From Cognatundibacterium jejuense (GTDB taxonomy: Bacteria; Pseudomonadota; Gammaproteobacteria; Burkholderiales; Burkholderiaceae_D), in contig NZ_JACOFV010000014.1 of the NCBI RefSeq assembly GCF_014284255.1, positions 89,557 through 153,556 of the forward strand: DNA of 64,000 bases, read 5' to 3'. The notes below the pieces were generated by a model, which had not been told where the DNA came from, did no database searches, and saw only the letters and a list, made by a program, of their open reading frames with translations. Both the position numbers and the translations under genes were made by a program. Position 1 is the stretch's first letter. Each line of letters opens with the position of its first letter. Below, piece by piece: positions 29,736 through 37,598 of this stretch.

Positions 29736-30656
29736 TCAAACAACTGAAATGGATTCAATCAGGCGCCCCGTCAAATCGACGTGGCGCATGCGCTCTATCC
29801 ACCACTCTAAAGCGGCACCGACTTCCCCAGCCCGCCACGTCAGATAAAGAGTCTCATCAGGTTTAGGTTCTTCTACTTCTTTTTTAATTAATGCACCGGA
29901 TGCGATTGCCTTTCGGGCATAAGGCTCAGGTAAAAAACCAAAACCGATTCCACTTAACTGTAGACCCAGCTTACTTTGCATGTCAGGAACAGCAACAACA
30001 TTTTGTCCATACATCAATCCAATCGTGCGCGGCGCCAGGCGCCTTGCGGTATCAGAAACGCTAATTGCCTTATGCAACAGCAATTCTTCTTTTTTTATTT
30101 TGCCTTTTACTTTGGCTAATGGATGGGTAGGTGCGACGGCAAATACGAAAGAAATCTTACCAATTTCTTCTGCCACATATCCACCGCCAGAGGGGCCTTG
30201 ACCCGGCGCACCTATCATCAGATCTACCCGGCGATCAAGTAATGCTTCCCATGAACCTGTCAGGGACTCGCGTGAAAAGCGCAAACGCGTGCCTCCGGCG
30301 ACGCCGCAAAACGCAGCAATATCAGTTTCCAGCGAAATGGGTGCAAATAAGGACTCCAGACCAATATTGAGCTCAGTCTCCCATCCTGACGCAACGCGCA
30401 TGACACGCTTTTCCAGATCATCTGCGATGCGAAGCAAATATCGCCCCTCTTTGAGGAGCTCTTCACCAGCACGTGTCAAACTAACTTTCGGCCCTTGTCG
30501 GTCGTAAATTTGGACACCCAAATCTTCTTCAAGTCTGGCAACACTGTATGAAATGGTGGATGGAACTCGATGCAATTCAGTGGCGGCTGCTGACAAAGAA
30601 CCGCGCCTGTCGATTGCGTCTAAGATCATCAAAGCGTCGAGGCTAATTCTGAACAT
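29736..30656 (-). CDS. LysR-family transcriptional regulator
   Basis: 306 residues. HTH in LDALMILDAIDRRGSLSAAA and PSTISYSVARLEEDLG, followed by a LysR substrate-binding domain with GGTRLRFSRESLTGSWEALL. It is the last gene of a same-strand cluster running from 34939 downward (hydrolase, amidohydrolase, two XapX, DoxX, DUF1275) and lies 81 bases after the DUF1275 gene. It probably controls that cluster, although it is not divergent, unlike the usual LysR arrangement. Confidence 0.9.
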   Translation of the reverse strand: MFRISLDALMILDAIDRRGSLSAAATELHRVPSTISYSVARLEEDLGVQIYDRQGPKVSLTRAGEELLKEGRYLLRIADDLEKRVMRVASGWETELNIGLESLFAPISLETDIAAFCGVAGGTRLRFSRESLTGSWEALLDRRVDLMIGAPGQGPSGGGYVAEEIGKISFVFAVAPTHPLAKVKGKIKKEELLLHKAISVSDTARRLAPRTIGLMYGQNVVAVPDMQSKLGLQLSGIGFGFLPEPYARKAIASGALIKKEVEEPKPDETLYLTWRAGEVGAALEWWIERMRHVDLTGRLIESISVV

Positions 30657-30737
30657 AGCTTATTCCATTTCTGAACAATGTATGGATGTGTAAAAAATCG
30701 ACATCATACACAAGCTTGCTTTGTTGAGTTTAATTGC

Positions 30738-31436
30738 TCAGCCGGTGTCTCCGCTCACTTCAATAAAATACAAGTAAATAAGCAGAACGGCTGGAAGTAG
30801 CAAAGCGAGAAAATGCACATGACTATAAGCGAATGCCCCACCGACGGCACCAATACCAAAGAAAATCACTGGCCAAAAAAATTTAACGCATCGGCTACGT
30901 GTTTCCTCATCGGCCGTATGACGAACAATATCAACCAGGTCAATAACAAGCTGGGTCACATTTCCCGTCATCACGGTAGTAGGCGTCATGTGTTTCAGGG
31001 TCAATCGACTAGCGGCATTTTGAACTCCCATACTCGCAGCGCCTAGAATACCGGCCAGCAGCGCCATCGTTGTGCTGGTGTCAGTAATCGGTTCAGCGCA
31101 ATATCCAGCAAACAAGAAACCAAGCAGCAACACAAGCTGCAATAAAAGCAGAGAAGGAGTTGCGGGCTTGCCTTGCTTTTCGCGCCAAATGACGACTAAT
31201 CTCGTGAATGCCACCGCTAAAACAAATGCAGGAAACGCGAGAAATTTGATCAAGACACCATGTGACGGGCGTACCAGCTCAGCACCTATCAATACGAAGT
31301 TTCCGGTCACGTGGGCTGTAAACAAGCCAAACAAGGCAACGAAACCGATAGTATCAATATAGCCGGCTAAAAAACTTAAGCTGATATTTTGCACCAGATG
31401 GTGTCGATCTGTGTCAGCGATTTTTAAAAATATCAT
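30738..31436 (-). CDS. YoaK/DUF1275 family membrane protein
   Basis: 232 residues with six or so hydrophobic segments. The DUF1275 hallmarks are present: FLAGYIDTIGFVALFGLFTA near the N terminus, HVTGNF, GVQNAASRLTLKHMTPTTVM, and TGNVTQLVIDL. The family is related to transporters but has no proven substrate. It lies 26 bases after the doxX-like gene, in one transcription unit with it. Confidence 0.88.
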   Translation of the reverse strand: MIFLKIADTDRHHLVQNISLSFLAGYIDTIGFVALFGLFTAHVTGNFVLIGAELVRPSHGVLIKFLAFPAFVLAVAFTRLVVIWREKQGKPATPSLLLLQLVLLLGFLFAGYCAEPITDTSTTMALLAGILGAASMGVQNAASRLTLKHMTPTTVMTGNVTQLVIDLVDIVRHTADEETRSRCVKFFWPVIFFGIGAVGGAFAYSHVHFLALLLPAVLLIYLYFIEVSGDTG

Positions 31437-31462
31437 AGGCGATGATTGTTTTGAATTTAGTT

Positions 31463-31888
31463 TTATAGTTTTTTTACATCAACAGAAAAACGACCTGCGC
31501 CTGCAATCAGAACAGTGCCGAAAATGATCATGAATAGCCAACCAAATTGCCCCTCTGCAAACGACCAATCTGGATGAACCAGAAACATCGCCACCACCAA
31601 AAGACACACGACTGACAGTGCTGCAACTCGCACGAATACACCAGCAATAATCAGTAAGGGACAAATGACCTCAGCAAAAATGGAAAAACAGAGTGAAAAA
31701 CCTTTGCCTAAATGCATAGGATCCTCAATGCGCTGTAGCTCATCGCTGAAATGAAGAATTTTAGGAAGGCCATGAACATACAGTAAAAGCAAAGCGCCGC
31801 AAACGCGCAAATACAGCAGACCCAAGTCATGCACATGTTCTGTATCTTTGCTATAAAGGCGACGCCAAAATGAGGTAAGCGATGCCAT
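31463..31888 (-). CDS. DoxX family membrane protein
   Basis: 141 residues with four membrane helices and the DoxX pattern: LLYLRVCGALLLLYVHGLPK, FSIFAEVICPLLIIAGVFVR (the conserved xxEx(4)LLxxG patch) and the final PDWSFAEGQ...LAG region. DoxX proteins accompany many oxidoreductases and stress genes; their role is unclear. Its start is preceded by the palindrome at 31927-31960. Confidence 0.87.
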   Translation of the reverse strand: MASLTSFWRRLYSKDTEHVHDLGLLYLRVCGALLLLYVHGLPKILHFSDELQRIEDPMHLGKGFSLCFSIFAEVICPLLIIAGVFVRVAALSVVCLLVVAMFLVHPDWSFAEGQFGWLFMIIFGTVLIAGAGRFSVDVKKL

Positions 31889-31926
31889 CGCAATTTTTCC
31901 TTCGTTTGATACTACAAATTGATGTT

Positions 31927-31960
31927 GATTAAGGTTGGCTAACGTTAACCAACCTTAATC
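31927..31960. promoter_or_regulatory. 34-bp near-perfect palindrome upstream of the doxX-like gene
   Basis: Arms GATTAAGGTTGG (31927-31938) and CCAACCTTAATC (31949-31960) with an inner TAACGTTA; only one position pair breaks full symmetry. There is no T run on either side, so a terminator is unlikely. It could be a repressor operator controlling doxX-DUF1275 or an RNA processing hairpin inside the operon. Confidence 0.75.
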
Positions 31961-31972
31961 AATGCCGATAAT

Positions 31973-32128
31973 TCAATGGATAAAATCAGGTAGAACATAG
32001 CCCAAAGTCATGGCCACAACGAGTAAGGCTCCCACGGGCGTGGGTGGCGTCGGCGACGGCAAATCAAACCAACGACAAGCCGCCCCCACCGACAAACCCA
32101 ATATCGATCCTGCAACCAGCGCCATCAT
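31973..32128 (-). CDS. XapX domain microprotein (second copy)
   Basis: A 51-residue frame: MMALVAGSILGLSVGAAC, then the conserved PSPTPPTPVGALLV segment of the XapX domain (DUF1427), ending LPDFIH. Two short hydrophobic helices flank the proline-rich turn. The start ATG overlaps the stop of the upstream XapX gene as ATGA, which supports that it is translated. XapX proteins usually occur as one or two small membrane proteins next to hydrolase or transporter genes; function unknown. Confidence 0.82.
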   Translation of the reverse strand: MMALVAGSILGLSVGAACRWFDLPSPTPPTPVGALLVVAMTLGYVLPDFIH

Positions 32129-32325
32129 TTGATACCCTCAGAAGCTTCCTGTTTGGAACGCTTTTCCAAATAACGATCGACCAACCAAAAACCACTGCTC
32201 ATCATAAAAACCAACAAAGCTCCACTCAATACCGGGGGTGAAGGAACGGGGATTTTTGCCATTCGGCACGCAAGCCCAACACAAAATGATAGTGATAAGC
32301 CGAGTAAAATTTTCTTTAAACGCAT
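32125..32325 (-). CDS. XapX domain microprotein (first copy)
   Basis: 66 residues, starting MRLKKILLGLSLSFCVGLAC, then IPVPSPPVLSGALLVFMMSS, the XapX core, and a basic tail (DRYLEKRSKQEASEG). It is a longer version of the second copy and has an AAGGGGA ribosome-binding site 8 bases before the ATG. It starts 15 bases after the amidohydrolase stop. The two copies probably pair in the inner membrane; that is inference from size, overlap and shared motif. Confidence 0.82.
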   Translation of the reverse strand: MRLKKILLGLSLSFCVGLACRMAKIPVPSPPVLSGALLVFMMSSGFWLVDRYLEKRSKQEASEGIK

Positions 32326-32340
32326 GTTCGTATTCCCCTT

Positions 32341-34188
32341 TCAAAAAGCAAAGCAGCTACATCCAAGCGCACCCCAAAAACCCGTATTGCTTGATACAGG
32401 TACAGATGATCTTCGTGCGACATCATGCGCATGCGCGTGCACACCACATGCGCCAGCACATTGGTGTGGCAAGCTAGTTTGCTTCTGCAATAAGGGTTTC
32501 CAATGACCGGGAACAGTGTTAACCGGAGACCAATCCGGCAGCACAGGCAATGAAGGCGGCCCAAATGATGCGAACGTTGATGCACCATAAACGATCTTGC
32601 CGCCGACGACCGTGAGCACTGACTCGATTGATTTGATGCTATCTTCGTCAACACTAAAAAAATCACTGGATAGTGCGGCGAGATCTGCTAATTGCCCCAC
32701 CTTAATCCGACCTTTTTTTCCTTGTTCGTTAGAAAACCAGGCACTGCCGGCTGTCCACAATTCAAGCGCCGTTTCACGCGGCAAAACGCCAGCCTGATCA
32801 TACAAAGTCATCCCCCCCACCGTTCGACCAGAGACCAGCCAATATAAGGCTGTCCACGGGTTATAGCTGGCAACGCGGGTGGCATCAGTACCCGCACCAA
32901 CTGGTACGCCACTTGCGAGCATGCGATTAATCGGTGGTGTATTCTTTGCAGCTTCACGCCCATAACGTTCGGCAAAATACTCACCTTGAAACGCCATTCT
33001 GTGTTGAATCGCAATACCACCACCTAAAGCACTTACGCGATCAATATTGCGCGGACTAATGGTTTCAGCATGGTCAAACATCCAATGCAAACCAGCGAAT
33101 GGAATGTCTCGATTGACTTTCTCGAACACATCGAGCATACGGCTAATCGATTCATCATAAGTGGCATGCAAACGGAAAGGCCATCTATTAGCAACAAGGT
33201 GACGGACAACCTTTTCAAGTTCATCTTCCATGCCTGCTACCAGCTCAGGACGAGGCTCAAGAAAATCTTCAAAATCGGCGGCCGAAAAAACCAACATTTC
33301 ACCGGCACCATTATGCCGATAGTAATCATCACCCTGTCCTGGCGTAACCATGTCTGTCCATTTTTGGAAATCGTCTAATTCCTGCCCCTTGCGTTGGGTA
33401 AAGAGGTTATAAGCAATACGTACGGTTAATTGGTTTTCTTTCGCCAATTGATCAACGATTTGATAATCTTCGGGATAATTTTGAAATCCACCACCAGCGT
33501 CAATCACACTCGTGACACCAAGCCGGTTCAACTCGCGCATGAACTGCCGGGTCGAATTGATCTGCTGCTCAAGCGGTAAAGTCGGACCTTTTGCCAGCGT
33601 AGAATAGAGAATCATGGCATTTGGTTTTGCCACTAACATGCCGGTTGGGTTACCGTGCTTATCGCGTTGAATTTCTCCGCCTGGCGGATTGGGTGTGTCT
33701 TTAGTGTAGCCAACTGCACGTAGGGCGGCTCGATTGAGCAGCGCGCGATCATACAAATGCAAAATAAAAACCGGCGTATCTGGTGCTGCTGCATTAATTT
33801 CTTCCAGCGTCGGCATTCTCTTTTCAGCAAATTGAAATTCCGTCCATCCGCCCACTACCCGCACCCATTGCGGGGATGGCGTACGCAATGCCTGCTCCTT
33901 CAACATTATTAAAGCATCCGCCAATGATGGCACCCCCTCCCAGCGGAGTTCAAGGTTATAGTTCAAGCCACCACGTATCAAATGCATGTGGGAATCATTC
34001 AACCCCGGAATAACTGTGTGGCCAGCCAAATCGACTAATTTGGTCGCTGAATCACGCAAGCGCATTACTTCTTCAGTTTCACCGACAGCGACAAATTTTC
34101 CATCCTCAATCGCGACTGCACTTACAATGGGATTTTGCTTATCCAAGGTATGAAAATGGCCGTTATATAAAATTAGCTCAGCGCTCAT
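32341..34188 (-). CDS. YtcJ-like metal-dependent amidohydrolase with Cys/His-rich tail
   Basis: 615 residues from ATG 34188 (MSAELILYNGHFHTLD), preceded by AAGGA; the frame opens 18 codons earlier. Amidohydrolase-3 features: GHTVIPGLNDSHMHLIRGG (metal-binding HxH), SVIDAGGGFQ, LHATYDESIS, WMFDHAETIS, and GAGTDATRVASYNPW (catalytic Asp). The last 50 residues are unusual: HQCAGACGVHAHAHD and a closing GCSCFAF, rich in Cys and His, which could bind metal. The substrate is unknown. It lies between a cysteine hydrolase and the XapX pair. Confidence 0.88.
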   Translation of the reverse strand: MSAELILYNGHFHTLDKQNPIVSAVAIEDGKFVAVGETEEVMRLRDSATKLVDLAGHTVIPGLNDSHMHLIRGGLNYNLELRWEGVPSLADALIMLKEQALRTPSPQWVRVVGGWTEFQFAEKRMPTLEEINAAAPDTPVFILHLYDRALLNRAALRAVGYTKDTPNPPGGEIQRDKHGNPTGMLVAKPNAMILYSTLAKGPTLPLEQQINSTRQFMRELNRLGVTSVIDAGGGFQNYPEDYQIVDQLAKENQLTVRIAYNLFTQRKGQELDDFQKWTDMVTPGQGDDYYRHNGAGEMLVFSAADFEDFLEPRPELVAGMEDELEKVVRHLVANRWPFRLHATYDESISRMLDVFEKVNRDIPFAGLHWMFDHAETISPRNIDRVSALGGGIAIQHRMAFQGEYFAERYGREAAKNTPPINRMLASGVPVGAGTDATRVASYNPWTALYWLVSGRTVGGMTLYDQAGVLPRETALELWTAGSAWFSNEQGKKGRIKVGQLADLAALSSDFFSVDEDSIKSIESVLTVVGGKIVYGASTFASFGPPSLPVLPDWSPVNTVPGHWKPLLQKQTSLPHQCAGACGVHAHAHDVARRSSVPVSSNTGFWGALGCSCFAF

Positions 34189-34285
34189 TATTGTCCTTTT
34201 TTGTGAAACTGATTTGAATTGATACGATCGCCACGTGTTCAATATTCATAAAAAACGAGGCGATCTTTATCCAACTGCTATTGGC

Positions 34286-34939
34286 TTAATGCGCTTCGCT
34301 GGCGTTAAACATGGTCTTTGCATAAATCAATCCAAGACCATAACCACCACCATGCGCAATCGACGTTGCGACAGTCTCATTATAGGTTTCACTACGCGCC
34401 CAGTCGCGCTGCAACTCAAGAAGATACTGCAAAGAAGTCATTGGGCGAGCACCCTGCAAAATCATGCGCTCTATCGCTCGTTCATGCGCCTCGTCAGAAA
34501 CGTCTCCACTTGCGTCAGTGATGACGTAAGCCTCAAAACCTTGATCCAATGCCGAGAGAACCGGACCAACGATGCACACGGATGTCCACAGCCCGGCAAA
34601 AACAATTTTATCTTTACCAAATGAATTAACGCGATCAGCAATACGCGCGTCTTCCCAGGTATTCATTGTGGTTCGGTCAATCACGTCATGTTCCGGGAAA
34701 ACAGATTTAATTTCATCAAACATCGGGCCCGAAAATGATTTTTCTGCGACCGTCGTCAGGATCGTGGCTACCTTAAATTCTTTCGCTGCTTTCGCCACCA
34801 AAGCAGTATTGTTACGAAGTTGAACCGGATCAATGGATTTGGTGGCAAACGCCATTTGAGATTGATGATCAATCATGATCAAGGCATGATTGCTTGGATT
34901 AAGTAAAGTGCTTCCTGGTTGAGCTTTGGCGATTGGCAT
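34286..34939 (-). CDS. Isochorismatase-family cysteine hydrolase (YcaC-like)
   Basis: 217 residues from ATG 34939, which has a strong AAGGAG 7 bases upstream. Catalytic triad of the family: Asp in HALIMIDHQSQM, Lys in TTVAEKSF, and Cys in GLWTSVCIVGPVLSAL. The DHQ and EKSF motifs put it with the YcaC group, whose substrates are unknown amides or related compounds. It is the first gene of the cluster that continues with the amidohydrolase and the XapX pair, and the two hydrolases may act in sequence. Confidence 0.88.
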   Translation of the reverse strand: MPIAKAQPGSTLLNPSNHALIMIDHQSQMAFATKSIDPVQLRNNTALVAKAAKEFKVATILTTVAEKSFSGPMFDEIKSVFPEHDVIDRTTMNTWEDARIADRVNSFGKDKIVFAGLWTSVCIVGPVLSALDQGFEAYVITDASGDVSDEAHERAIERMILQGARPMTSLQYLLELQRDWARSETYNETVATSIAHGGGYGLGLIYAKTMFNASEAH

Positions 34940-35450
34940 GAATTTCTCCTTGGTTTTACTAAAAATATGCAAGTAATTCGAATATGAATGAGATCAAATT
35001 CCTTTGGTACCGGCTGACATTCCAGTCTCGACGGCTTCAGGACTCGCATTATGAAATAGTAAAAAGAAAATGAAAAACGGAAAATTTCATGAAGTATCAT
35101 CGAAATTTTCGAATATCAATTAATGGAAAAATTATCTATGCTCAAAGGAATTGCACTTTGATGAACGACACGAAAGGCCACCGAAATATCATGTTTTTTA
35201 ATCGCACACATCGATGCGCTATTCAGACTTAAAATTGCAGTAGCAATTAAATGAAACGTTAATGGATGTGCGAGGTGACAAGAAAGAGATACTCGATGTG
35301 ACTCACAATCAATGTAATCTGTAGCAAACAGAAGCAAACAGAAGCAGACTTTATTTCTAAAAACCTTGTGTGCCAGGTAAGTATACGAGAAGTCCGAATA
35401 ACTTCGAATTTTCGACGCGGCAAATGTTGAGAAAACATATCGAGAAATGC
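34940..35450. other. Intergenic region left of the tRNA-fMet attachment site
   Basis: About 510 bases, AT-rich, containing the promoter of the hydrolase cluster. A 73-codon minus frame at 35116-35337 has neither a family match nor a convincing start. A GAAAATTTC/GAAATTTTC inverted repeat is seen near 35076-35110. Nothing else is supported. Confidence 0.45.
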
Positions 35451-35485
35451 AAAAAGGCTTACAGAAAATCTGTAAGCCTTTTTTC
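35451..35485 (-). terminator. Terminator of the ancestral initiator tRNA gene
   Basis: AAGGCTT(T)ACAG and CTGTAAGCC pair with one bulge, with A and T runs on both sides. It lies just downstream of the displaced tRNA 3' half at 35493-35540 (minus strand), as expected for the original tRNA terminator before the element integrated. Confidence 0.7.
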
Positions 35486-35492
35486 TGAATCT

Positions 35493-35540
<48 letters not shown>

Positions 35541-35592
35541 AATAATCAAGGCCTGATTCCGACGAATTTCCAACAAAATCAATGCATTGGGC

Positions 35593-35627
35593 TACCGTTG
35601 CTTACCGCATTTTACTGGTATTTACCG
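35593..35627. repeat. Four TACYG boxes phased at exactly 10 bp next to attL
   Basis: TACCG at 35593, 35603 and 35623 and TACTG at 35613, all on the same strand and each one helical turn apart; two of them extend to TTACCGCA. This looks like a cooperative protein-binding array, such as integrase arm sites, excisionase sites for the AlpA-like protein, or Rep iterons. Confidence 0.65.
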
Positions 35628-35693
35628 CAAATGATGCAGCAAATTTGTGGCAAGGTACCTTCTAAACTTGGTAGGTAGGGGTAACCCACTGTG

Positions 35694-36137
35694 TCATGCG
35701 GCGGAGTGCGGCGAATGCTGCACCAACCAGCTCAACTGCTCACCGATTCGCAGTCCCTCCATTGGCACCGATATACCCACGCCACGCCGCTGGAGATGCA
35801 GGGTGAGAAACTCTCGATACCGCTTGCCAGCGAGGAACACCACCTGTGACAGGTTTGGCATTACCTCGAAGAGTTGGGTAGCAACCCGGTCGGCCCACAC
35901 GCGGCGGTCGCTCACTCCCATCGTGTTGAGCGTTCGGTCATACGGGGCAATCAACTGGCTGGGCGTGACCAATCCGTGTTCAGCGGACAGGATGAACCAC
36001 TGGCACCCCGACGCCTCGGAGAAGCGGCGCGCTTTGCGAAACAGGTCGGATATGTATAGGTCGCATGCTTCGCACGCCTGCTCACGTTTTTGGCTGACGC
36101 AGGATACGAGGTAGGCGGTGTTGGCAACGGGCAGCAT
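35694..36137 (-). CDS. DUF6884 domain protein
   Basis: 147 residues. Motifs in order: LVSCVSQKRE (10-19), LYISDLFRKARRF (27-39), WFILSAEHGLV (47-57), APYDRTL (64-70) and FLAGKRYREF (101-110). This is the DUF6884 pattern, found mostly in phages, plasmids and actinobacteria and reminiscent of the YaaA fold in its LSxxxGLL...PYD motif; no activity is established. The ATG has AGAGG 5 bases upstream and follows the GIY-YIG gene by 14 bases. Last gene of the element's cargo operon. Confidence 0.72.
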   Translation of the reverse strand: MLPVANTAYLVSCVSQKREQACEACDLYISDLFRKARRFSEASGCQWFILSAEHGLVTPSQLIAPYDRTLNTMGVSDRRVWADRVATQLFEVMPNLSQVVFLAGKRYREFLTLHLQRRGVGISVPMEGLRIGEQLSWLVQHSPHSAA

Positions 36138-36151
36138 GAGGACCTCTTGAA

Positions 36152-36712
36152 TTATGTTACCAAAGTAGTCATGGGGACAAATCGCTTCCGGTAGGCGCGC
36201 CGGGATGACTTCAAATGGCGGACAAACTCCACCAGCTCGGGCCGCCGGTTCCCTTGAATGTTAAGCGGATAGTGATAATCCCCCTGGAGTTCAGCATGCT
36301 CCATCGCCTCTGCTTCCTCGCGAGTTCCGGTTACCTGCCAAGCGACCGACAGGCCATCGAAAAAGGCGTCGATTTGCTTCGCGCCTTGCAGGTAATCGAA
36401 GTCGTTAAGTGCTAGCAGCGTCAACCTAAACGTCGAAAGGAACCCTGACTGCAGGGCACTCTGGGTCAGCTTCTGCGCAGCGTGCCACGCCACGCGCTCT
36501 GCCAGATTATTGGCCATACCGTGATACAGGCATACCTTACCGTCGGGCGTGTCGCGGAGCCGCAGCCTGGACACATCGGTCAGTTCTGCAATGCGCAGCT
36601 GCTTAAGGGCTGTCTGTGGAAAGAACCACCAGTAAACACCCGGCGATGAGGGGATGTTTGACCAAGCTATCCCTCGGAGCGTCGAAAGTAATTGGGACTC
36701 AGTCAAAGCCAT
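36152..36712 (-). CDS. GIY-YIG-like endonuclease domain protein
   Basis: 186 residues. GVY at 25-27 and YHG at 63-65 stand in for GIY and YIG; then NNLAERVAWH with Arg73 and His77, an acidic EAEAMEHAELQ stretch holding the candidate metal-binding Glu (135-141), and YPLNIQGNRR (148-157), whose Asn fits the family's last motif. This order matches single-domain GIY-YIG nucleases, but the match is divergent, so a catalytically altered member is possible. It sits 14 bases upstream of the DUF6884 gene and 27 bases downstream of the 154-residue gene. Confidence 0.62.
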   Translation of the reverse strand: MALTESQLLSTLRGIAWSNIPSSPGVYWWFFPQTALKQLRIAELTDVSRLRLRDTPDGKVCLYHGMANNLAERVAWHAAQKLTQSALQSGFLSTFRLTLLALNDFDYLQGAKQIDAFFDGLSVAWQVTGTREEAEAMEHAELQGDYHYPLNIQGNRRPELVEFVRHLKSSRRAYRKRFVPMTTLVT

Positions 36713-36739
36713 GCCCCAGCAGCCGAACCCCTCGCAAGG

Positions 36740-37204
36740 CTAGCCATTAGACGCCCGCCCATAAAACGATGGAGCAATTTCGACCGCAAAGGGGGTGCCG
36801 TACTCTACTTCTCGATGGCGCCTAAAAAATCCTTTCTTCGACAGGGCGTAAGGGACATAAATGAAGCGAGCGTAGTCATTAGCTTCAATATGAACTCGTA
36901 GCGCATCGGGGAATGGAGATTCATAGTTTGGAGGAACGTTAACGTTTGCGGCCAAGGCCACACCAAGGAATCTTCCAGAAGATGCGCCGCTTTCGAATTC
37001 ACCTGCGAGAAGCTTGTATATCTCGGTCGGAATGGGATGTTCTTCACCATTGTACCCACCTACTGCCGCGACTTCGCCTTGCTGGGAGAGTGTGGCCCCA
37101 AATGGATAGAATTCGCCAGCGCGTTCGAGCATCGTTCGAGCAAAATCCATACAGTATTTCAGCATCTCATGTAGCTGCTCTGGGCTAGCGTTCGTGTAAT
37201 TCAT
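36740..37204 (-). CDS. Unknown 154-residue protein, first gene of the cargo operon
   Basis: I do not recognise this family with certainty. It is soluble and acidic, opening with a helical segment (SPEQLHEMLKYCMDFARTML), then AGEFYPFGATLSQQGEV, an EhhKLLAGEFESG helix and a predicted beta-rich C-terminal half ending TPFAVEIAPSFYGRA. The overall look resembles small immunity-like or antitoxin-like proteins, a weak impression only. The ATG is at 37204. It is followed on the same strand by the GIY-YIG and DUF6884 genes, and its promoter must lie in the 91-base gap shared with the divergent HTH gene. Confidence 0.6.
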   Translation of the reverse strand: MNYTNASPEQLHEMLKYCMDFARTMLERAGEFYPFGATLSQQGEVAAVGGYNGEEHPIPTEIYKLLAGEFESGASSGRFLGVALAANVNVPPNYESPFPDALRVHIEANDYARFIYVPYALSKKGFFRRHREVEYGTPFAVEIAPSFYGRASNG

Positions 37205-37295
37205 TCGTGGCCTAACTAAAATAGACGTTCTAGTATAACGAATTGCGTGATTTTGCTATAGGTATAAAGAGTTTGGCTATACTGGAAGCAGTCAT

Positions 37296-37598
37296 GTGGC
37301 TGCTTTCAAGGAACATGACGTCTTGGATAAACTCCTTACTCCTAAGGCTCTGGCCGATTTGCTCGGGCTGGCCGAGCAGACGATTTACAACCGCCACTCT
37401 AATGGTGGCGATCTGCCCCAGTCCATTAAACTGGGAAGGCTGCTCCGCTTTCACTCTGCTGATGTCGATGCTTGGCTTGGGCGCCAACGGCAGCCTGCGG
37501 CTCCTCAGGCCTTGCCGCCGCGCCCCGTGCCATCTGCCCGGAGGCCTGGTCGGCCAACCAAGGCGGAGCAAATCGCTGCTCGTCGTTCGCTGACCTAA
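37296..37598 (+). CDS. AlpA-like helix-turn-helix (excisionase/regulator) protein
   Basis: 100 residues. The MerR/AlpA-like HTH reads LLTPKALADLLGLAEQTIYN, then PQSIKLGRLLRFHSADVDAW, the pattern of helix_turn_helix_17 excisionase or DNA-binding proteins. The C terminus is Pro/Arg-rich and basic (RPGRPTKAEQ). GTG 37296 is the annotated start; TTG 37323, with AAGGA 8 bases upstream, is a good alternative. It is divergent from the cargo operon and ends overlapping the rep 3' end by 4 bases. It may regulate the cargo operon, act as the excisionase, or both. Confidence 0.75.
   Translation: MAAFKEHDVLDKLLTPKALADLLGLAEQTIYNRHSNGGDLPQSIKLGRLLRFHSADVDAWLGRQRQPAAPQALPPRPVPSARRPGRPTKAEQIAARRSLT

Noticed and set aside
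35116..35337. 73-codon minus frame left of attL
   Set aside because: No family resemblance, no ribosome-binding site, and AT-rich intergenic composition.
35647..36114. Plus-strand frame opposite the DUF6884 gene
   Set aside because: The minus strand has a clear family motif series; this frame is Arg/Cys-rich noise.
37296..37598. Toxin-antitoxin reading of the HTH gene with its neighbour
   Set aside because: The HTH fits AlpA/excisionase proteins, and the convergent neighbour is the Rep 3' end, not a toxin.
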